From positions 1,969 through 65,968 of the forward strand of contig CYKH01002220.1 of NCBI GenBank assembly GCA_001460835.1: 64,000 bases of DNA. Direction: 5' to 3'. This stretch comes from Bodo saltans. Its lineage: Eukaryota; Euglenozoa; Kinetoplastea; Eubodonida; Bodonidae. The translations under genes and the position numbers were made by a program. Under the pieces are notes generated by a model. It had not been told where the DNA came from. It worked only from the letters and a program-made list of their open reading frames with translations, and ran no database searches. Shown here piece by piece: positions 25,566 to 34,977 of this stretch (position 1 is the first letter of the stretch; each line of letters begins with the position of its first letter).

Positions 25566-26372
25566 ATGAATGAAGTGACCCAGCTGCTTCCAGATTCGTA
25601 TCGCTTACCGACGAAGGTGCTATGGGCTCAGCGGAAGAAATTTATCTCCGTTGTGGTCGAGTCCCCAGTGGCGGTGACGCCGGGATCAGCGGTCTATCTC
25701 ATGAGCGACGATGGGTGCAGTGTGGCTCTCGTGTTCCGTGGCGACCCACTTGGCGATGATGCTCCATTGAGCAGCGAAAGAGAGAGTGGGATTGACGAAG
25801 TGTTTGCAACTGTGATCAACTTCTTCGACGCGGCTCGCTATGGCGTTGTAGAGGGCCCCGCCGTAGTTGACAGAAACAGAGTAAAGCTCGGGTTCGTGAA
25901 GGAAACGTTCCGAGAGTGGCCTCGATTGACGAAGGAAGTGGCACCAGAAATCAGGCACACTAAAATGGAGTACGATTGGGACTTGGACAACAGTTATGAA
26001 GAAGACGAAGAAAGTGAGTCTTCAGGAAGCGACTCGTCGAGTGATGGAGGCAGAGATGAGGGCTGCGGGGTGCAAACATGCCAAGAATGTGGTGACCAGT
26101 ATGTCGAGCTTGGAAATAAGAAGACATCTATCGAGGATATCGACGGCGAGGACGCAAATGGTAACACTCGGAATCCATCACAAAGTCCATCGTTACCATC
26201 TCCTTCATCACCAGCAAGCACCAAGGGCAGCCCTTCGCAACCAGCTGCTGCATCCGTTGCCAAAGCTTCAGACCCTTCTACTCCATTGAATTCATGGCTC
26301 CTCTTCTCCGCAGTATTTATCGGAGGAGGCGTGTCTGCAGTTGCGCTTTTGATGTCTTCATTTGCGCAATAG
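25566..26372 (+). CDS. tail-anchored p23/CS-domain protein
   Basis: A 268-residue protein. Its first 140 residues look like the CS domain of p23/Sba1, the Hsp90 co-chaperone. LWAQRKKFISVVVES matches the first strands. The hallmark WPRLTKE follows at about 118, then DWDLDNSYEEDEESE, corresponding to the p23 FDKWxDEDD end. After an acidic/Ser stretch there is a cysteine cluster (CGVQTCQECGDQ), a Ser/Pro-rich linker and a single C-terminal hydrophobic segment (WLLFSAVFIGGGVSAVALLM). This predicts a tail anchor in the ER or mitochondrial outer membrane. Ordinary p23 is soluble and about 160 residues. A p23-like membrane adaptor is the best guess; Hsp90 binding is inference. Confidence 0.8.
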   Translation: MNEVTQLLPDSYRLPTKVLWAQRKKFISVVVESPVAVTPGSAVYLMSDDGCSVALVFRGDPLGDDAPLSSERESGIDEVFATVINFFDAARYGVVEGPAVVDRNRVKLGFVKETFREWPRLTKEVAPEIRHTKMEYDWDLDNSYEEDEESESSGSDSSSDGGRDEGCGVQTCQECGDQYVELGNKKTSIEDIDGEDANGNTRNPSQSPSLPSPSSPASTKGSPSQPAAASVAKASDPSTPLNSWLLFSAVFIGGGVSAVALLMSSFAQ

Positions 26373-26526
26373 CAGCTGCTCTCTTTTTTTTCTTTGTTGC
26401 GAAACTTTCCCTTTTTTCTTTCTTTCCTTCGATATTTACGAGAATCGTCGACATTTTTTTTTCTTTATCTATCTACTCACTCGTTGTCAAAGCGACGTAC
26501 AGAAAACAAAAAAGTCCAACAAAAAG

Positions 26527-29500
26527 ATGTTTTCACGACAACATAACGATAGTGATGCTGGCGCATTGCGGTCCATGAGCCCAGCGAACGATGATCCAAA
26601 CTATTCGATGTCACGTGCGGATTGGGATGACGCTGGGGCCATGGCAAGCGGCCTGACAGTCCGAGCAGACGCGGCTGGATTTTCTCCAGTTCGATACAAC
26701 AAAGGTCGCCAACACAGCCTAGATGTTGACCCTCGAACAAAACTCAAGATTATCAACGTCCCTGCAGAGCGGCGTGTCGCATTCGCTGACTTGCAAGACG
26801 TTGTCATTCACGTGTTCGTAGATTGCTTCAAAATTACGTCGTCCAATGAGTACGCGGAGCGTGTCCTTATTGTCACAGATCAAACGCTATTCTTGTGCTC
26901 AAAAGAAGGCGCCGTGGCACGCTGTGTGATGGTGGATGCCATCAAATCCATATTTGTGTCGCATGACAATCGCGCGTTGGGAATTCAAATCCCATCAGAG
27001 TACGACATTTTGGTGAAGTTTGTCAACAGCGCGGACCGTGATCGCACCATCAAAGTTTTGCGTACGGTGTTCCGTCGATTGACCCACAATCGACTCCCCG
27101 TGGAGACGCTTCAAACGGGGAAGAAGTTCGACCCTCGAACGTTTGATACAGTCAAACCACCAAACTTTCGTTTGTCCATCATCCAACAGCGCACCCGTGA
27201 ACAGCTTCGAGAAGCACTCGAGCTATTCGAGCAAGAAGAAGAGGCCATGCTGGGTGAGATTGACTTGGTGCAAGATGAGATGGAGGATCGACACAAGTCA
27301 AAGATGATTGACATGCAGACACAACTCGAACAGAACTTGCTGAAACTGAAAGAAGTCGTGAAGGACGTGTGGGACAACGAAACCAAACTCTCCAAGTTGC
27401 GAGAGGATGTCAATAAAGGCAAGAAAATGATTGAAGAGGTGGACGGTGGATTTGGGCCCGAGGGTGAACTTCCCATCAGCAAAGATTCTCAGATTTCAGA
27501 GTTGGAGTTGATTGTTGCACGTTTGAATGCCGCAGTGTACGCGAGCAGCTCAGAAACGTCGCGCAAAGGAGACCCCGACAACGCCGTCACGTACTTTCAG
27601 AAAGATCTGCAAGAGCAGCTGTACCAGCCATCGTGGCCAGGCACAGAAGAAGTGAAGGATATGTCTTCACTCGCCAAAGCGCTGCAAGACAAAGTGAGTG
27701 GATTGGATGAAGAAATTCGCCAAGCAAAGCATGTGCTGGATGAAGGCCAGGCAGCGGAGAATCGCGTCCGGTATATTGAAGAACGCGTTGCGTACTTAAA
27801 GCAACAGCATCGCTCTGCTGCATTTGTCCGTAACTCTGCCGCAGCAAATCGCTCTGTGTTGACTCTTGGAGCAACTGGTGGTGGTGGCGCTGGGGGTGGT
27901 CGTGGCGCTGCGGCTGCTGCTGCGCAGGATCAAAGCCTTGGCTTCTTGGCGGATCTCCCTCAGGAAATTACGGTGGAAACGCTGACATCAGACCCAAGAA
28001 CGGGACTCCACTTTGTGCAAGTGCCTGAGGTGATGCGCCCGTACTTTCAAGACTTATCGGAAGCCGTCCTTCACTTTTTTGCCGTTGTGCGCAAACCCAG
28101 CAAGACGGGGGAAATGGTGAAGCGTGTGCTGCTGATCGGAGACAGTGCGCTGTACCTGTGCACCCCCAACGGCAGTATCAAACGGTGCGTGGATGTCTTG
28201 AACATCAACGAGATCCTCCTCGATCGTGCATTCGGCGTTGGCATTCGTTGCTCGATGGACTACGACGTGACATTTCACTGTGCGACTGGCGATCACAGAC
28301 AGGAAATTGTGGATGTCCTCCAGAGCATTTATAAATATCTGAGCCAAGGTCGCACCATTCCAGTGTCTGACGTGCCAAAGCATCAACGTCTGGAAGGCTT
28401 TTTGAAGTTATCCCCGCCTGCAGGGTACACGATGAACATCACGCAGTTCCGCACGCGCCAAGAGTTAGTCGACGCGATCAAGCAGCGACGTGATATTGTC
28501 ATGCACAATGCACCCTCTGGGAGCGCTGCACTAGGCTCAGGTGGTGCGCTGCCTGCTGACCTCGGCACCTTAACGGAGTCGGAGTACTTACAGCTGAAGC
28601 AAAGCGTCGCACGAGAGATGGACGCAGAGTGGAGGCAGGACGCTACGTTGGTGCAGTTGCGGTTGGAGCTGGACACGCTGGACAAATCGGTTCGTGCGGC
28701 GACGGACGAGTGCAATCAATTGAAACGAAAGATGGATGACCACCGATGTGAAAGTGGTATTTCTCTCTCAGCTGGAGCATCGCTTCCTACTGCACCAGGC
28801 TCTGGCATCATGCCTTCGTCTGGGCCTGGGACATTCCGTCCAGGCGCGGACGGCCACTTCTTCATCAAAGTTGAGCCTGAGACCGTCAACTGTGAGCTGG
28901 ATGTGCACAAAGTCAACTTCAACAATGATTTCTTCTTCACAGGTCATTCCAACGGCTTCGTCAACGTGTGGGACATCAAAGACAAGAATCACGGACTTTT
29001 ACGTACCCTCCGGGAGCACACCGGTAAGATCACTGGCATTTGTTGCACTGAAGCAGATCTCCTCACCGCGTCTGCGGACTCGACGATTCGTCTCTGGGAT
29101 TTATCTCGGGGCTCCATCACACATCGTCTTAGTGGCCATCGTGGTGCCGTCAATGGGGTGTACATGGAGGGGACTCGTATTGTGAGTGGAGGCTTTGATA
29201 CATTTGTGCATGTATGGGACAAAGAAACCGGCCGGCAATTGTCTGCATACCGTGGCCACAAAGGACATATCGTCGGCGTGAAGTACGAGGGGGATATCAT
29301 CGTCAGTGTCGAGTGGGGCTGGGTTCTGATTTGGGACATGCGGTCTAGCAAAGTCATCAAGACGCTCAAAGATGAACAAGGCGGTATCAACTGTTTCGAT
29401 TTTGTTGACGGTGTGTTAGCTTGTGGCAGCTGCAGCGGTGACTTGACCATTTGGGATACAGGCAAAGGCGTCGGTGAGACCATAGCTGCGCACCAAGATG

Positions 29501-29700
29501 ATATCTTATGCGTGCAGCTCGCTGGCCGCAGCGCCATCACTAGTGGCGGAGACTACAAGATCAATATGTGGGATGTCCAGTCGATGAAATCTCTCGGAAC
29601 GTTTCATGACTCGCACCCATTTGAAGCTCGGTCATTCCGAATGGAGGAGCGTATGTTCCTGTCGGGCGAGGGGCCATGCGTGAAGCTATGGAGCAAGTGA
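26527..29700 (+). CDS. duplicated PH-like module, coiled-coil and WD40 protein
   Basis: A 1057-residue protein with a three-part layout. Two homologous modules of about 150 residues lie near 75-230 and 500-680. Each reads as a strand-rich PH-like fold (AERVLIVTDQTLFLCSKEG versus VKRVLLIGDSALYLCTPNG) followed by a helix (RTREQLREALE versus RTRQELVDAIK). Each module is followed by a predicted coiled coil. The last 270 residues form a WD40 propeller of about seven blades, for example LLTASADSTIRLWDLS. I do not recognise the whole protein. The layout suggests a membrane- or cytoskeleton-associated scaffold. ATG 26527 is chosen because the upstream extension to 26362 spans T-rich acceptor sequence. 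Confidence 0.87.
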   Translation: MFSRQHNDSDAGALRSMSPANDDPNYSMSRADWDDAGAMASGLTVRADAAGFSPVRYNKGRQHSLDVDPRTKLKIINVPAERRVAFADLQDVVIHVFVDCFKITSSNEYAERVLIVTDQTLFLCSKEGAVARCVMVDAIKSIFVSHDNRALGIQIPSEYDILVKFVNSADRDRTIKVLRTVFRRLTHNRLPVETLQTGKKFDPRTFDTVKPPNFRLSIIQQRTREQLREALELFEQEEEAMLGEIDLVQDEMEDRHKSKMIDMQTQLEQNLLKLKEVVKDVWDNETKLSKLREDVNKGKKMIEEVDGGFGPEGELPISKDSQISELELIVARLNAAVYASSSETSRKGDPDNAVTYFQKDLQEQLYQPSWPGTEEVKDMSSLAKALQDKVSGLDEEIRQAKHVLDEGQAAENRVRYIEERVAYLKQQHRSAAFVRNSAAANRSVLTLGATGGGGAGGGRGAAAAAAQDQSLGFLADLPQEITVETLTSDPRTGLHFVQVPEVMRPYFQDLSEAVLHFFAVVRKPSKTGEMVKRVLLIGDSALYLCTPNGSIKRCVDVLNINEILLDRAFGVGIRCSMDYDVTFHCATGDHRQEIVDVLQSIYKYLSQGRTIPVSDVPKHQRLEGFLKLSPPAGYTMNITQFRTRQELVDAIKQRRDIVMHNAPSGSAALGSGGALPADLGTLTESEYLQLKQSVAREMDAEWRQDATLVQLRLELDTLDKSVRAATDECNQLKRKMDDHRCESGISLSAGASLPTAPGSGIMPSSGPGTFRPGADGHFFIKVEPETVNCELDVHKVNFNNDFFFTGHSNGFVNVWDIKDKNHGLLRTLREHTGKITGICCTEADLLTASADSTIRLWDLSRGSITHRLSGHRGAVNGVYMEGTRIVSGGFDTFVHVWDKETGRQLSAYRGHKGHIVGVKYEGDIIVSVEWGWVLIWDMRSSKVIKTLKDEQGGINCFDFVDGVLACGSCSGDLTIWDTGKGVGETIAAHQDDILCVQLAGRSAITSGGDYKINMWDVQSMKSLGTFHDSHPFEARSFRMEERMFLSGEGPCVKLWSK

Positions 29701-30060
29701 GAGGGAACATTTTGTCCCCCAACGTTCATGTTTGCGCAGTTTCTTTAGAAAAATGGAACACACTTCATGCACACACTGCGGTGGAATGAAGAAGAATACG
29801 AAAACAAGAACAGTTGTTTTCCTTCATACAGTACAATTTTTGTTTAGCGCAACAGCTCTTATTAGAAGTCAAGTGTCAAGAGACTCGTCTGTCCCACAAC
29901 TTCAGTGTTTCCTTTTTCGAAGCGAATCTTTCACATGCAATGGATGAGAAAAGGTTCGATTCAATTGTTATGTCAAGTGAGTCGCTCAATCTCGTCGTTT
30001 GTAACATGCTTGACGTTTCGCTAGAAATTCCTGAAAGAGAGAGGAAAACAATACGCAAAC
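29701..30060. other. intergenic region, no gene seen
   Basis: About 360 bases between the WD40 protein and the gap-truncated gene. Short frames, including one with a CTHCGG motif near 29765, lack supporting splice signals or domains. Confidence 0.55.
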
Positions 30061-30186
30061 ATGAGTTGGAAAGGCATTGCGGCGATCGCTGAGACTCCCG
30101 ACGCGTCACACATGACAAACACCACGCCTTCATCATCATCATCTATCAAAAGAGAAGTTGACGAAGCGTTCTACGAGGCAGTTAGC
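30061..30186 (+). CDS. 5' fragment of a gene cut by an assembly gap
   Basis: The ATG at 30061 opens a frame of 42 residues (MSWKGIAAIAETPDAS, a Ser run, then KREVDEAFYEAVS) that runs into the N block with no stop. The composition is protein-like, and an acceptor-like tract lies upstream (29985-30040). Whether any sequence right of the gap belongs to it is unknown, because the true gap size is not given. No family can be named. Confidence 0.5.
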
Positions 30187-30486
30187 NNNNNNNNNNNNNN
30201 NNNNNNNNNNNNNNNNNNNNNNNNNNNNNNNNNNNNNNNNNNNNNNNNNNNNNNNNNNNNNNNNNNNNNNNNNNNNNNNNNNNNNNNNNNNNNNNNNNNN
30301 NNNNNNNNNNNNNNNNNNNNNNNNNNNNNNNNNNNNNNNNNNNNNNNNNNNNNNNNNNNNNNNNNNNNNNNNNNNNNNNNNNNNNNNNNNNNNNNNNNNN
30401 NNNNNNNNNNNNNNNNNNNNNNNNNNNNNNNNNNNNNNNNNNNNNNNNNNNNNNNNNNNNNNNNNNNNNNNNNNNNNNNNNNNNNN
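30187..30486. other. assembly gap (300 N)
   Basis: A run of exactly 300 N, probably a fixed-size placeholder. It hides the end of the gene starting at 30061. Confidence 1.
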
Positions 30487-30608
30487 TCCTCAAGGAAAGC
30501 GAACAGATTTTTTTTTTTAACGGATCGCAGCTGTTGTTTCACTTTTCCGCTTTCGATTGTTCTTGCACATTTGTCAGTAAGCAACAACAAATAGAGGAAC
30601 ACTCATTC

Positions 30609-31778
30609 ATGTTTCGTAGTAGCACAGTGTCGCTTGGAGCAAGAAGCCCAATAGCTGTGTGGATATCCATGGGAGCAACTACATCCGATGCTGATAGTAC
30701 ACGACGGTTCTCGCGGTTAAATTCATCCTCGACTTCTTCTTCGTCATCTGCAAGATTTGAACAAAAGCGTTTTTTCAGCGGGCCGCAAACCGACTACTAT
30801 CGTGTGCTTGGCGTGAAAAACGACTCTTCCCACGATGAAATCAAAGCGGCCTACAAGAAACTGGCGTTAGAGTTCCACCCTGACCGCAATACAGCCGCAG
30901 GTGCGGAGGATAAATTCAAGCAAATATCGGAAGCGTATAGCGTCGTCGGCAACAAGTCAAAACGAAAGGATTATGATTCGGCTCGAGCGTTTGGAACTCC
31001 TGGCTTCGGCAGCAGCCAATCGTCTTACAACCAAGGATCTTCTTCTTCGTCGTCGTCTTCACAGACGTACGGAGCCGGACCCAACTACGGCCCAGGTTTC
31101 GGCCAGACGTACTCCAAAAGCAACCCCTTTACGCAGCACACGGGCCAACAACACCACCAGCAAGTTCGTTACGAAAAGATGTCAACGGATGAGGCGAATA
31201 AATTATTCCGAGATTTATTCGGAGGTATTCAAGTCGACCAAATCTTCCGCGAATTCGAACAGTCCACCAATCATCGGCGTTCGATGCAAGCACCGTTTCA
31301 GCAACGAATGCGAGACTTCCCAGCCGGACAACAAGCGTTCCGCCCCTTCTTCCGTGAAGATTCCTCGAAAGTGTTCACTGACGAGTTTGGAAACCGCACA
31401 GAGGAAAGAAGCTTTACGTCCGCAAACGGCACAAGGTACACAGTGCGCAACACAGCGAGCACGCAGGACGGCGCAAGTTCCAATCAGACCAGTGACGAAT
31501 TTTACCGAAATGCGGCGAACCAACGAAAATCACAAGATGGCCGCGCAAGTTTTGGCACTGCGTCTTTCAATGTGAAGCCGCCATCGAGAGATTTTGGAAG
31601 CTTTTTTGGTGCGCAGACGCACGGCCGCCACCCAATGGTTGGCGTTGCTATTATCATTGGCTGGTCGATTGTGATCACCACTGTTGTCTTTGGAGTCTTC
31701 AACTTTGCGCTCGCTCATCCAATCTTTGTTGGAGCACTTATGTGCCTGTACTTCGCTCGAAGGGGACGCTTTGGATAA
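30609..31778 (+). CDS. DnaJ (Hsp40) protein, mitochondrial type with C-terminal membrane segment
   Basis: A 389-residue protein. The J-domain (about residues 60-125) begins TDYYRVLGVKNDSS and contains the essential HPD in LEFHPDRN, which stimulates Hsp70 ATPase. The N-terminus is rich in R, S and A with no acidic residues early on. QKRFFS before the J-domain looks like a mitochondrial presequence cleavage region. The middle is Q/S/G/F-rich. No CxxCxGxG zinc repeats are present. The C-terminus has one or two hydrophobic segments (VGVAIIIGWSIVITTVVFGV and FALAHPIFVGALMCLYF), so it is probably anchored in a mitochondrial membrane. ATG 30609 follows the tract and AG near 30560-30577. Confidence 0.88.
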   Translation: MFRSSTVSLGARSPIAVWISMGATTSDADSTRRFSRLNSSSTSSSSSARFEQKRFFSGPQTDYYRVLGVKNDSSHDEIKAAYKKLALEFHPDRNTAAGAEDKFKQISEAYSVVGNKSKRKDYDSARAFGTPGFGSSQSSYNQGSSSSSSSSQTYGAGPNYGPGFGQTYSKSNPFTQHTGQQHHQQVRYEKMSTDEANKLFRDLFGGIQVDQIFREFEQSTNHRRSMQAPFQQRMRDFPAGQQAFRPFFREDSSKVFTDEFGNRTEERSFTSANGTRYTVRNTASTQDGASSNQTSDEFYRNAANQRKSQDGRASFGTASFNVKPPSRDFGSFFGAQTHGRHPMVGVAIIIGWSIVITTVVFGVFNFALAHPIFVGALMCLYFARRGRFG

Positions 31779-31995
31779 AACAAAAGCGCGCTTGCTTGAG
31801 GTTGTCCCTGACACGTGTGGCGGATCGGGGACTTGATTTTCCCATTTGGTCGCTAGCCGCTTTCGCGACATCAAATTCCATTTGGGTTTGCAGTGACTGA
31901 TCACTGAACTCAAATTTAAGTGAATCACAATCAACTCGAATTCATTTCTTTTTGGAAAAAAAACTCAAATCGACAGCGAACAAATAACACCTGAC

Positions 31996-33000
31996 ATGAA
32001 CCGCGTTGAAGTACTTCAAAACCAAACAGGTAAGCCCACCGCAGCAAGCGGTCCGCGGCCTATCGTTGTTCTAGGTGCTTGTTTCCTCGACTACATCGGT
32101 TACGTTGAGGGGATGCCAAAGCCAGGCGAAACAAGGCATTCGAAACAGTTCGCCAAAGGTTTTGGCGGCAAAGGCGCAAACCAAGCAGTGATGGCGGGAC
32201 GGTTGGGCGCTGGTGTTCGCATGGTGAGCGTTGTTGGGAACGATGGGGATGGTCAGGCCTATCAAGCCGAGCTGGCAAAAAATGGCGTCGCCTGTGATAC
32301 TGTCTTTGCTGTTAACGGCGCTGCGTCAGGCTTGGCGCTTATTTTTGTCGATCGAAATACTGCACAAAATGAAATTGTGATTTGCCCCAATGCAACTGAC
32401 GCTCTCACTGTCGAATTCTTGCGCTCTAAAACGCAAAATTACAAACAGTTCCTCCACGGTTGCAAAATTTTGGTCTGTCAAAACGAAATTCCGCTTGCCA
32501 CCACTCTTGACGTCATTAAGGCAGCGCACGAACAGGGAGTGTACACCATCTTCAACACCGCCCCAGCACCTTCTGCGGAGGATGCAGCCCGCATCACACC
32601 TTACCTACAGCATGTTTCGTTATTTTGCCCGAATGAAACGGAAGCATCGATTCTCACCGGGCTGGACGTGAAGGACGCGGCATCTGCGTTCGAGGCGGTG
32701 AAGAAGTTGCAGTCTCAAGGTGTTGCCGATGTTGTGATCACGCTAGGCTCACAAGGGTACGTGATTGGCGCCAAGGGGTCTGCGCCCCAGCACTTCAACA
32801 GTGTTCGTGTGAAAGCAGTCGACACCACTGGTGCAGGTGATTGCTTTGTCGGAGCAATGACGTGCTTCCTTAACAAAGGCAAGTCGCTGAGCGACGCTTG
32901 CAAGTTGGCCAATATTTGTGCGTCTGTAAGCGTGCAGCGGAAAGGCACCCAATCTTCGTACCCGTACCCGAACGAATTGCCCCCAGAACTGTCTGCGTAG
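31996..33000 (+). CDS. rbsK: ribokinase
   Basis: A 334-residue PfkB-family sugar kinase. It phosphorylates ribose to ribose-5-phosphate, feeding the pentose phosphate pathway and nucleotide synthesis. The N-terminal sugar-binding motif GGKGANQAVMAGRLG is the ribokinase form. The C-terminal PfkB signature VDTTGAGDCFVGA carries the catalytic Asp of GAGD. Length matches ribokinases (about 310-330). The C-terminus (PELSA) shows no clear glycosomal PTS1. The ATG lies 26 bases after the AG of a tract ending ttcatttctttttgg plus an A-rich leader. The motif spacing favours ribokinase over adenosine or fructokinase relatives. Confidence 0.93.
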   Translation: MNRVEVLQNQTGKPTAASGPRPIVVLGACFLDYIGYVEGMPKPGETRHSKQFAKGFGGKGANQAVMAGRLGAGVRMVSVVGNDGDGQAYQAELAKNGVACDTVFAVNGAASGLALIFVDRNTAQNEIVICPNATDALTVEFLRSKTQNYKQFLHGCKILVCQNEIPLATTLDVIKAAHEQGVYTIFNTAPAPSAEDAARITPYLQHVSLFCPNETEASILTGLDVKDAASAFEAVKKLQSQGVADVVITLGSQGYVIGAKGSAPQHFNSVRVKAVDTTGAGDCFVGAMTCFLNKGKSLSDACKLANICASVSVQRKGTQSSYPYPNELPPELSA

Positions 33001-33213
33001 CAGCAGAGGCCGCAGGTCCCGGTTTCTCTTTAAGGAGAGAGAAGACTTCACCTTGTCATCATTACAAATCGAACACACCCAACACCTGAAAAAGAAAAAA
33101 AACCTTTCCTTTCTTTCTGCGCAAGGCTCCATACCTCACCGCTGATTTTCAAAGGGTTGTTACTTTTTCGTTAATTTTTGTTCCAGATTTCTAGGTCATA
33201 TTTTTGGGTAAAA

Positions 33214-34170
33214 ATGAAGTACAGTAGCGGGTCGCCATACATGCGAGCGCGTCGGAGAAAACTTCTCGGTGTCGGAATTGTTGTGGGAGTGGGAGTCCTT
33301 CTGCTGCTACTCACGAACGTAGCACTCTCGCGATCCAGCAGCTCGAAAAACAGTGGTGTGTCAATTGTGAGCAACACAGCGAAAACGGATGAGACACCAC
33401 TCGCCGACGCAGATCGGAGGGCAAACCGCAGCTCAGTCATCAGCAATCTGCTACCACACGAAGAAAATTTGGCAACAATCGTTGCCGCGACGAATAACGA
33501 CGCCGTGACGACGACAACAGTAGCACCACTCCCCTCCACTCGCCCAATTGCGATTCTTCACACGGATCATGGCGATATCACGTGGGAGTTGCTCCCAGAG
33601 GATGCCCCCAAGACAGTGGCGAACATAGTGCGCATGTCCCATGAGGGTGTGTTTAATAAAAGTTGTTTTTATCGTTATGAGCAAGGGTTTGTTCTCCAAG
33701 GTGGCCTGCATTGTAATAAACCTCCACCGCATCATGGCCGAGCAAAGAACGTTCCACTTGAGTACAAGCGTCGCAATGAAAAGTACACCGTGGCCCTTGC
33801 GCGTGCAGGCGGTGATTTGAATAGCGGTGGTACAGAGTTTTTCATTAACTTGCGCGACAACAGTGGCACACTAGGGCCTGGCAAGAAGGGCGGCTACGCT
33901 GTGTTCGCGACAGTGGTTGACGGTCTTGACACCATAGCGGCGCTGAAGAAACTACCAACAAAGGCTGGGGGCCTCACGAGGTTTGTGTCGCCTCAACCGG
34001 TGATCGAATACATCGAGATCCGAAATTATCACCCCAGCGAGGACAGTGAAGAGGAGAAGGAGGGTCTCAAAAATAAAAGCCACGCCGATGGGAACACCCC
34101 ACACGCAACGAAAAAGCCTCAGGCGAAAAAGAAATCCCACCAGGCTGCGACTCACAAAAACTCTGAGTAA
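33214..34170 (+). CDS. membrane-anchored cyclophilin-type peptidyl-prolyl isomerase
   Basis: A 318-residue protein with a short basic N-terminus, one signal-anchor segment (LLGVGIVVGVGVLLLLLTNV, about 12-31) and a Ser/Thr-rich stalk. A cyclophilin domain (about 120-285) follows, and the C-terminus is Lys/His-rich. The domain keeps the catalytic Arg and core in CFYRYEQGFVLQGG and the NSGGTEFFINL strand. The usual Trp/His of the cyclosporin pocket are not evident, so drug binding and high activity are uncertain. A type II orientation would put the domain in the secretory lumen. The frame opens at a TTG at 33178; ATG 33214 is used. Confidence 0.87.
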   Translation: MKYSSGSPYMRARRRKLLGVGIVVGVGVLLLLLTNVALSRSSSSKNSGVSIVSNTAKTDETPLADADRRANRSSVISNLLPHEENLATIVAATNNDAVTTTTVAPLPSTRPIAILHTDHGDITWELLPEDAPKTVANIVRMSHEGVFNKSCFYRYEQGFVLQGGLHCNKPPPHHGRAKNVPLEYKRRNEKYTVALARAGGDLNSGGTEFFINLRDNSGTLGPGKKGGYAVFATVVDGLDTIAALKKLPTKAGGLTRFVSPQPVIEYIEIRNYHPSEDSEEEKEGLKNKSHADGNTPHATKKPQAKKKSHQAATHKNSE

Positions 34171-34338
34171 CCATTCCTTTCGGACTTTGTTGCAAAATCT
34201 TTTCTTCTCACTTCGCTCGCTTCGCTGTCAACTCACATTGGTACTGCCAAACACGTTTTTTTCTCCTGCCCTTGTTGTTTCTTAAATCGCTCGAATGTAA
34301 GAAACACATAGAATACCCCCAACAACAGCTCTGCGAGT

Positions 34339-34977
34339 ATGAGCGGCGTTTGCTACCGTTGTGGGCAACCTGGACACTTTGCCGCGGCATGTGGCAAACA
34401 ACAAACGTCAACAACTGCCCCACCTGCCCCAGAGGTGTCTTTGTTGCCACCTGCTGCAGCTGCGACAACACGAGGAGGCCAACATTCCGACAATGTGACG
34501 GATATTTATGGCGACCTCATGACTTCCACTGACTCCCTCTGCCATTGCGTTTCTGAGTGCCTCAGCATGGGAAAAGGCATCGCTGTCCTCTTCAAAAATC
34601 AGTTCGGGTGTGTGGATGCGCTGAAATCACAGAACATCAGTGTAGGTGGTGTTGCTGTTCTTGACCGCACCAAAGAAGAGGACAGATTTATTTACTACCT
34701 CATCACCAAACCAAAATATTTTCACAAACCAACGTATGCTACGCTGGCGTCTTCTCTCGCACAGATGTTTCAGCACATGGCTGCACACGGCGTGACTCGC
34801 GTATCGATGCCGGAAATTGGCTGTGGACTTGATATGTTGGAATGGTCCAAAGTGCGTGAGATGTTGAACACGATGTTGGAAGGGAGTGGCATTCATGCCT
34901 CAGTGTACCACTACAAGCCTCCTGCTGATTCACCAGCGGCGGTGAGGCCTCGTGGACGAGGTAGAGGAGGTCAGTGA
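34339..34977 (+). CDS. zinc-knuckle / TARG1-like macrodomain / RGG fusion
   Basis: A 212-residue protein. Residues 5-18 form a CCHC zinc knuckle (CYRCGQPGHFAAAC), typical of single-stranded nucleic-acid binders. Residues about 52-192 are a macrodomain of the TARG1/OARD1 type, which removes ADP-ribose from acidic residues and hydrolyses O-acetyl-ADP-ribose. The alignment to human TARG1 is close: CHCVSECLSMGKGIAVLFK, YYLITKPKYFHKPTY and SMPEIGCGLDMLEW. The two TARG1 catalytic residues, Lys84 and Asp125, correspond to Lys124 and Asp165 here. The C-terminus ends in an RG-rich tail (RPRGRGRGGQ). Human TARG1 is the macrodomain alone (about 152 residues). The additions suggest an ADP-ribose eraser that works on RNA or ssDNA; that targeting is inference. 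Confidence 0.93.
   Translation: MSGVCYRCGQPGHFAAACGKQQTSTTAPPAPEVSLLPPAAAATTRGGQHSDNVTDIYGDLMTSTDSLCHCVSECLSMGKGIAVLFKNQFGCVDALKSQNISVGGVAVLDRTKEEDRFIYYLITKPKYFHKPTYATLASSLAQMFQHMAAHGVTRVSMPEIGCGLDMLEWSKVREMLNTMLEGSGIHASVYHYKPPADSPAAVRPRGRGRGGQ

Noticed and set aside
29732-30092. Short frames after the WD40 gene, one with a CxxC pattern
   Set aside because: They lack a suitable acceptor and overlap each other in different frames; most likely UTR.
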